A stretch of DNA of 64,000 nucleotides from Micropruina glycogenica (GTDB lineage: Bacteria > Actinomycetota > Actinomycetes > Propionibacteriales > Propionibacteriaceae), in assembly GCF_039524395.1 (NCBI RefSeq), contig NZ_BAAAGO010000012.1. The stretch is one strand, 5' to 3'. A program made the translations under genes and the position numbers. Below the pieces are notes generated by a model. It ran no database searches. It was not told the origin of the DNA and saw only the letters and a list, made by a program, of their open reading frames with translations. Every line of letters starts with the position of its first letter. The first letter of the stretch is position 1. Of the stretch, positions 60,264 through 64,000 are shown in pieces.

Positions 60264-60489
60264 GTCGACCTGTGGGGGCGACCCGCCGGAGGCGCTGCAG
60301 CCGGCGACGGTCGGGTCTCGCGTGCGTGGCTGCCGGGGCAGCTCGCAGGCCGCCGCCCGGCGGTGAAACAGCCCGTCCACACTCTGCCGAACCGCCCCGG
60401 TCACCATCGTCAGCTGCACCAGCAGCGAGCCTGATCGGGCCCGCTCGGGCAGACGGACGGGCGATTTCCACCCCTCTGCAAGGGGCTGT

Positions 60490-60520
60490 TATAGTTTCGG
60501 GGCCGGTCGGAAACGACCGG
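60490..60520 (+). promoter_or_regulatory. Promoter -10 and leader hairpin of tRNA-Asp/Phe unit
   Basis: TATAGT at 60490-60495 is a good -10 element. It is followed by CCGGTCG-GAAA-CGACCGG, a perfect hairpin at 60503-60520, 13 bp before tRNA-Asp. A matching -35 is unclear (TTTCCA at 60465-60470 with 19-bp spacing). Confidence 0.6.
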
Positions 60521-60533
60521 TGAGGCCTGTCAA

Positions 60534-60607
60534 GGCCCCGTAGCGCAGTTGGTTAGCGCGCCGCCCTGTCACGGCGGAGGTCGCGGGTTCGAGTCCCGTC
60601 GGGGTCG
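60534..60607 (+). tRNA. tRNA-Asp(GTC)
   Basis: The acceptor GGCCCCG/CGGGGTC, anticodon loop CTGTCAC (anticodon GTC) and T-loop GGGTTCGAGTCCC give a complete 74-nt cloverleaf. Confidence 0.95.
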
Positions 60608-60630
60608 CTGAGCGGCGGTATCGCTCATCG

Positions 60631-60704
60631 GGCCAGGTAGCTCAGCTGGTAGTAGCGTTCGCCTGAAAAGTGAAAGGTCACCGGTTCGACCCCGGTCCTG
60701 GCCA
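60631..60704 (+). tRNA. tRNA-Phe(GAA), one extra D-arm base
   Basis: Acceptor GGCCAGG/CCTGGCC, anticodon loop CTGAAAA (anticodon GAA) and T-loop CGGTTCGACCCCG are normal. The D arm reads GGTAGTAGC where relatives have GGTAGAGC, one base longer. This may be a sequence error or a real defect. Confidence 0.88.
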
Positions 60705-60711
60705 CACCCAT

Positions 60712-60737
60712 GACGCCTCGGAGAGATCCGGGGCGTC
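60712..60737 (+). terminator. Terminator after tRNA-Phe
   Basis: GACGCCTCGG and CCGGGGCGTC form a 10-bp stem with one G-U pair and an AGAGAT loop, starting 7 bp after the tRNA. It probably ends the tRNA transcript. Confidence 0.7.
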
Positions 60738-60806
60738 TGTGCTTTCATGAGAGGTCTCTCACTCCTGACTCAGCGGCGGGCAATGGCCGCTTTGGCACAA
60801 TGAACC

Positions 60807-62297
60807 ATGGCCCGAGCGAAGCGAGAACCAGCTCCGCCCGGACCATCACTGTGGCGGGTCCGGCTGGCCACCGTGCGCAGCCGGGTGATCCTCGCCGTGA
60901 TCGGCCTCACCGCACTCGCCCTGACCATCGCCGGGCTCACCGCGTACTCGCTCGAACGCGCACTCACCGAGCAGCGTGTACAGGGTTACCTCGACCGCTC
61001 CGTCGAAGAGTTCCGCGTGCTGTCGGCTCAAGGTGTCGACTCCACCGGGCGTCCGTTCCTTGAATCGAGCCTCGACGAGCTGCTGCGCACGGCGATGCAG
61101 CGTCATGTGCTGGCCACCAACGAGAGCGCGCTGGGCGTGATCAACGGCAAGGTGGCCTGGACCGCCCCCGAAGGCGTGCCGTTGCGGCCCGAGCTCGACC
61201 CCGAGTTCGTCGCCGCCGTGCTACCCCTGAGCGCGCTCGACCAGGTGACCCGCAGCCGGCTGCAGACCGCTCAGCACGACTACTTCTTCGCGGTGATTCC
61301 GGTGCGTTCTCCGACCGAGACCGGGGCGCTGGTGCACGTCTTCGACATGCGTGCCGAAGAACTGCTGCTGCAGGGCACCTACGTCACATATGCCCTGGTC
61401 GCGACAGGTTCGCTGGTCGTGGTCGGCTTCTTGATCTGGCTTCTGGTCGGAAGGCTGCTGCGCCAGATCAGGCTGCTGCGCACCACCGCCGAAGACATCA
61501 CCGAGCACGATCTGAGCCGGCGCATTCCGGTGCAGGGCAACGACGACCTGTCCGCACTGGCCGGCACCGTCAACGCCATGCTCGACCGGCTCAAATCGGC
61601 CATCGGCAGCCAGCGCCAGCTGCTCGATGACGTGGGTCACGAGCTGCGCACCCCCGTCACGATCGTGCGGGGGCACCTCGAGTTGATGGACGCCGACCTC
61701 CCGCACGACGTGCGCGCCACCCGCACCCTGGCCCTCGACGAGATCGACCGCATGGTTCGACTGGTCGACGACCTGCTCACCCTGGCCAAGGCCGAGCGGA
61801 CCGACTTCGTGCAACCGTCCCCCACCGACGTCGGCCGGCTCACCGACGAGACCCTCGAGAAGGCGCGCGCGCTCGCCCAGCGGCGCTGGACCCTCGATCA
61901 GCTGGCCGACGTCGAGGCAGCGCTCGACGCCCAGCGCATCGCACAGGCGTGGCTGCAGCTGGCGTCCAACGCCGTGAAGTACTCGCCCGACGACACGCCG
62001 ATCGCGCTCGGCAGCGCGGTACGCCTCGGTGAGCTGCGGCTGTGGGTGCGCGACCAGGGCGTCGGCATCGCCCCCGACGAGCGTGAACGGGTGCTGGCCC
62101 GGTTCGGACGCGGCTCGACCGCTGCCCTGCGCGCCGACGGCGCCGGGCTCGGCCTGGCCATCGTCGACAAGATCGTGACCGCCCACGGCGGCCGGGTCGA
62201 CATCGAATCGACTCCGGATCTGGGCAGCACCATCACCCTCGTGCTGCCGCTGCAGGCGGCCGCACCGAACCGACCGAGCCAGGAGGCCATCGCGTGA
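60807..62297 (+). CDS. OmpR-type sensor histidine kinase
   Basis: The 496-aa membrane kinase has two transmembrane helices (about 30-50 and 190-212) bracketing an extracytoplasmic sensor domain, then a HAMP linker (IPVQGNDDLSALAGTVNAML). HisKA follows with LLDDVGHELRTPVTIVRGHL (His near 277), and HATPase with LASNAVKYSPDD, DQGVGIAPDERERVLARFGR and GLGLAIVDKIVTAHGG. All catalytic boxes are present. Its stop overlaps the response-regulator start by 4 bp. It is the start of a two-gene signalling operon. Confidence 0.92.
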   Translation: MARAKREPAPPGPSLWRVRLATVRSRVILAVIGLTALALTIAGLTAYSLERALTEQRVQGYLDRSVEEFRVLSAQGVDSTGRPFLESSLDELLRTAMQRHVLATNESALGVINGKVAWTAPEGVPLRPELDPEFVAAVLPLSALDQVTRSRLQTAQHDYFFAVIPVRSPTETGALVHVFDMRAEELLLQGTYVTYALVATGSLVVVGFLIWLLVGRLLRQIRLLRTTAEDITEHDLSRRIPVQGNDDLSALAGTVNAMLDRLKSAIGSQRQLLDDVGHELRTPVTIVRGHLELMDADLPHDVRATRTLALDEIDRMVRLVDDLLTLAKAERTDFVQPSPTDVGRLTDETLEKARALAQRRWTLDQLADVEAALDAQRIAQAWLQLASNAVKYSPDDTPIALGSAVRLGELRLWVRDQGVGIAPDERERVLARFGRGSTAALRADGAGLGLAIVDKIVTAHGGRVDIESTPDLGSTITLVLPLQAAAPNRPSQEAIA

Positions 62298-62950
62298 GCC
62301 AGATTCTGATCATCGAGGACGAGCCGCGCATCGCCGCCTTCGTCGCCAAAGGGCTGAAGGCGGCCGGGTACAGCAGCCACATCGAGAGCAGTGGCGCGAT
62401 CGGTGCCCAGCTCGCGGTGACGGACGACTTCGACCTGGTGATCCTCGACGTCGGCCTGCCCGACATCGACGGCTTCGAGGTGCTCCACCGGCTGCGGGGT
62501 CAGGGCGTCACCACGCCGGTGATCATGCTGACCGCGCGATCGTCCGTCACCGACACCGTCGCCGGCCTCGAGTGCGGTGCCGAGACTACATGGCGAAACC
62601 GTTCAGCTTCGAGGAGCTGCTGGCCCGGGTTCGGCTGCGGCTGCGCAGCGACTCGAATGCGGGCGCGGCGGCCAGCACGCTGAGCCACGGTGGCCTCAGC
62701 CTCGACCTGCGCACGCGGCGCGGGTGGGCGATCGTGAGGTCGACCTGTCGGCCCGCGAGGTCACCTCGGCCGAAGCCTTTCTGACCAACCCCGGCCAGGT
62801 GCTGAGCCGCGAGCAGTTGTTGTCGAGCGGTGGGGCTACGACTTCGACCCGGGTTCGAACGTCGTCGACGTCTATGTACGTTATCTGCGCCGCAAGCTCG
62901 GCGCCGAACGGTTCGAAACCGTGCGCGGCATGGGCTATCGGCTGGTCTGA
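62294..62950 (+). pseudogene. OmpR-family response regulator with multiple frameshifts
   Basis: The receiver domain is readable (ILIIEDEPRIAAFVAKGLKA, LVILDVGLPDIDG, VIMLTARSSVTD). The frame then breaks near 62580, near 62730 and near 62830. The three later frames restore YMAKPFSFEELLARVRLRLR, then EVDLSAREV and GQVLSREQLL, then WGYDFDPGSNVVDVYVRYLR and RKLGAERFETVRGMGYRLV. The full product would be about 220 aa with an intact winged helix. Because its kinase gene is perfect, sequencing error is a real alternative. Confidence 0.8.
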
Positions 62951-62983
62951 AGCCGGTCGCGTTGATATCGCTGGCCGATCACA

Positions 62984-63283
62984 TCACGGCGTGGCTGCGG
63001 ACGGCGGCGTGGTCGGGCTGTTCACGGTCTGCGGCGAGGGCGCGGTGACCTTCTTGGCGCCGCCCGAATCAGAGTCGGTGGCGGTACCCCCGCTGGCCTG
63101 CAGAGACGCCTTCGTGGCCGGCGGTCGCGACAGGGTCGACTCCGCGGGCCCGGCGACCACCACGGCGGGGCCGAGCTGCTCGCTCACGGACGGGGGGCTC
63201 GACGCGCAGCCGGCGGTGCCCAGCACGGCAAGACCGAGCACACCGGTGACGATCCAGCGCGGCGCACGATGCGGGGCGTCCAT
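62984..63283 (-). CDS. Small lipoprotein, unknown
   Basis: The 99-aa product has a lipoprotein signal (WIVTGVLGLAVLGTAGCASS, lipobox Cys near 26). A low-complexity Ser/Thr/Pro/Ala chain ends SPTTPPSAATP. No domain is recognised. It should be membrane-anchored outside the cell. It converges with the response regulator. Confidence 0.7.
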   Translation of the reverse strand: MDAPHRAPRWIVTGVLGLAVLGTAGCASSPPSVSEQLGPAVVVAGPAESTLSRPPATKASLQASGGTATDSDSGGAKKVTAPSPQTVNSPTTPPSAATP

Positions 63284-63326
63284 GCTGCGAGTCAACCGGG
63301 CGTCCGTGAGGTGGCTCGGAGAACTC

Positions 63327-63344
63327 GATGAGAGAACTCTCATC
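63327..63344. repeat. 8-bp inverted repeat upstream of lipoprotein gene
   Basis: GATGAGAG-AA-CTCTCATC is a perfect inverted repeat. It lies between the phosphotransferase stop and the lipoprotein start, both on the minus strand, so it could be an operator or a weak terminator. Confidence 0.45.
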
Positions 63345-64000
63345 AAAGCGCCTGCTGGGCGCGCACCAGCCACGCCCGGGCCAGATCGAGGCGCGCCAGC
63401 GCTGTGGCGGTGTCGGCTCCGGCCACCAGGCTGAGAATCACCGCCGCTGTGCGCGCCCGCAAAGATGCCGGATGCACCCTCAGTTCGAAGTCGGCCCGCC
63501 ACTGCTCGACCACCTCGGCGACTCGGCTGTAGTGCTGCGGCGACAGATGCGGCAACACCGCCACGTGGCCCAGCAGGCAGGCCAGGTCGTCGTCGCGCCG
63601 TCCGGGCCCGACGGAATCGACGTCGATCACAGAAGTCGCCCGACCGTCGACGGTGAAGATGTTGGCCTCGTAGAAGTCGCCGTGCGTGGGCACCACCGGG
63701 CCCACCGGGGCCGCGATCAGCAACCGTTTGAGTTCCTCTCGCACGGCCACGATCTCGTCGCGCAGCTCGGGCAGCGCGGCAATCGCACCGTCGGCGTGAA
63801 AGTCGATGCGGTCGCTCCACGAGCCGCGCCGATGCAGCCGGACGGCCTCGGCCGGCAGGGCGTCGAGCAGCGCCACCAGCGACTGCGGCGAGGGCAGCTG
63901 GGTGGGGTCGTCCGGCCAGGCCACCAGAGCCTGGGCCAGCGAGCGACCCTCGGCGACCTCGCTGATCACCACCCCGGGCTCGGGCTCGCCGATCACGCCT
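63343..64000 (-). CDS. Aminoglycoside phosphotransferase-like protein, partial
   Basis: The frame is open to the window edge, so the N-terminus is missing. The kinase-like C-lobe is clear: VVPTHGDFYEANIFTVDGR (catalytic H-G-D...N) and SVIDVDSVGPGRRDDDLACL (metal-binding D-x-D). APH-like enzymes phosphorylate small molecules such as aminoglycosides or sugars. The substrate cannot be predicted. Confidence 0.85.
   Translation of the reverse strand, partial: GVIGEPEPGVVISEVAEGRSLAQALVAWPDDPTQLPSPQSLVALLDALPAEAVRLHRRGSWSDRIDFHADGAIAALPELRDEIVAVREELKRLLIAAPVGPVVPTHGDFYEANIFTVDGRATSVIDVDSVGPGRRDDDLACLLGHVAVLPHLSPQHYSRVAEVVEQWRADFELRVHPASLRARTAAVILSLVAGADTATALARLDLARAWLVRAQQAL

Overview
The window is high-GC DNA with actinobacterial hallmarks: GTG starts are frequent, and it carries a mycothiol-dependent maleylpyruvate isomerase-like gene, a DUF427 protein, a Zincin_1 metallopeptidase, a staphylococcal-type class I FBP aldolase and a CCA-encoding tRNA-Lys. 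It suggests Actinomycetota, perhaps a Propionibacteriaceae-like or related soil/sludge organism; the genus cannot be fixed from sequence alone. One ambiguous base (n at 462) and many single-base frameshifts in chromosomal genes mean either draft-quality sequence or real decay.

Left chromosomal flank (1-14,615): an IS21-type transposase fragment and dispersed palindromic repeats, then thioredoxin, a RlaP-like nucleotidyltransferase, a pRiA4b ORF-3-like protein, helicase and antitoxin relics, class I FBP aldolase (fda), a repeat-rich decay zone (aminopeptidase and SLC13 permease remnants), a frameshifted mycothiol-type enzyme, DUF427, a DUF2231-like membrane protein, a GH13 glucan enzyme, a NarL-type two-component pair and two small membrane proteins.

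Genomic island (14,616-55,175, about 40.5 kb): it is bounded by a 46-bp direct repeat that is the 3' half of tRNA-Lys(TTT). The intact tRNA and a tyrosine integrase lie at the right end. The island also has an excisionase-like gene and a MobF relaxase-helicase but no type IV secretion genes, so it looks like an integrative mobilizable element. Its cargo is almost entirely conflict/defence genes: AbiEi/AbiEii, a one-gene TOTE-type primase-helicase, an AspBHI-like modification-dependent restriction enzyme, two VapBC pairs, HipBA, an MNT/HEPN pair, a metallophosphoesterase, an IS110 element and several unknowns. The centre (21.3-37.35 kb) is two convergent, translationally coupled operons. The + strand operon is DUF1643-like, DUF6361-like, a PLD-fold protein and a 1,078-aa SF2 helicase. 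The - strand operon is a Cas4/RecB-like nuclease, an SF1 helicase, a type III-like Mod methyltransferase and a type III-like Res translocase. I regard this eight-gene cassette as the best candidate for a poorly described multi-component, modification-based antiphage system. A second, degenerate att-like sequence at 19.1 kb suggests that the island grew by tandem integration.

Right chromosomal flank (55,131-64,000): tRNA-Lys, a zinc-peptidase gene truncated at its HExxH-like motif, a membrane-anchored protein resembling a GroEL apical domain, a 163-bp MITE-like palindrome, a Zincin_1 protein, an SH3-repeat secreted protein with an M15-like C-terminal domain, tRNA-Glu, an EVE-domain protein, tRNA-Asp and tRNA-Phe, an OmpR-type two-component system whose regulator is frameshifted, a lipoprotein and an APH-like phosphotransferase that runs off the edge.
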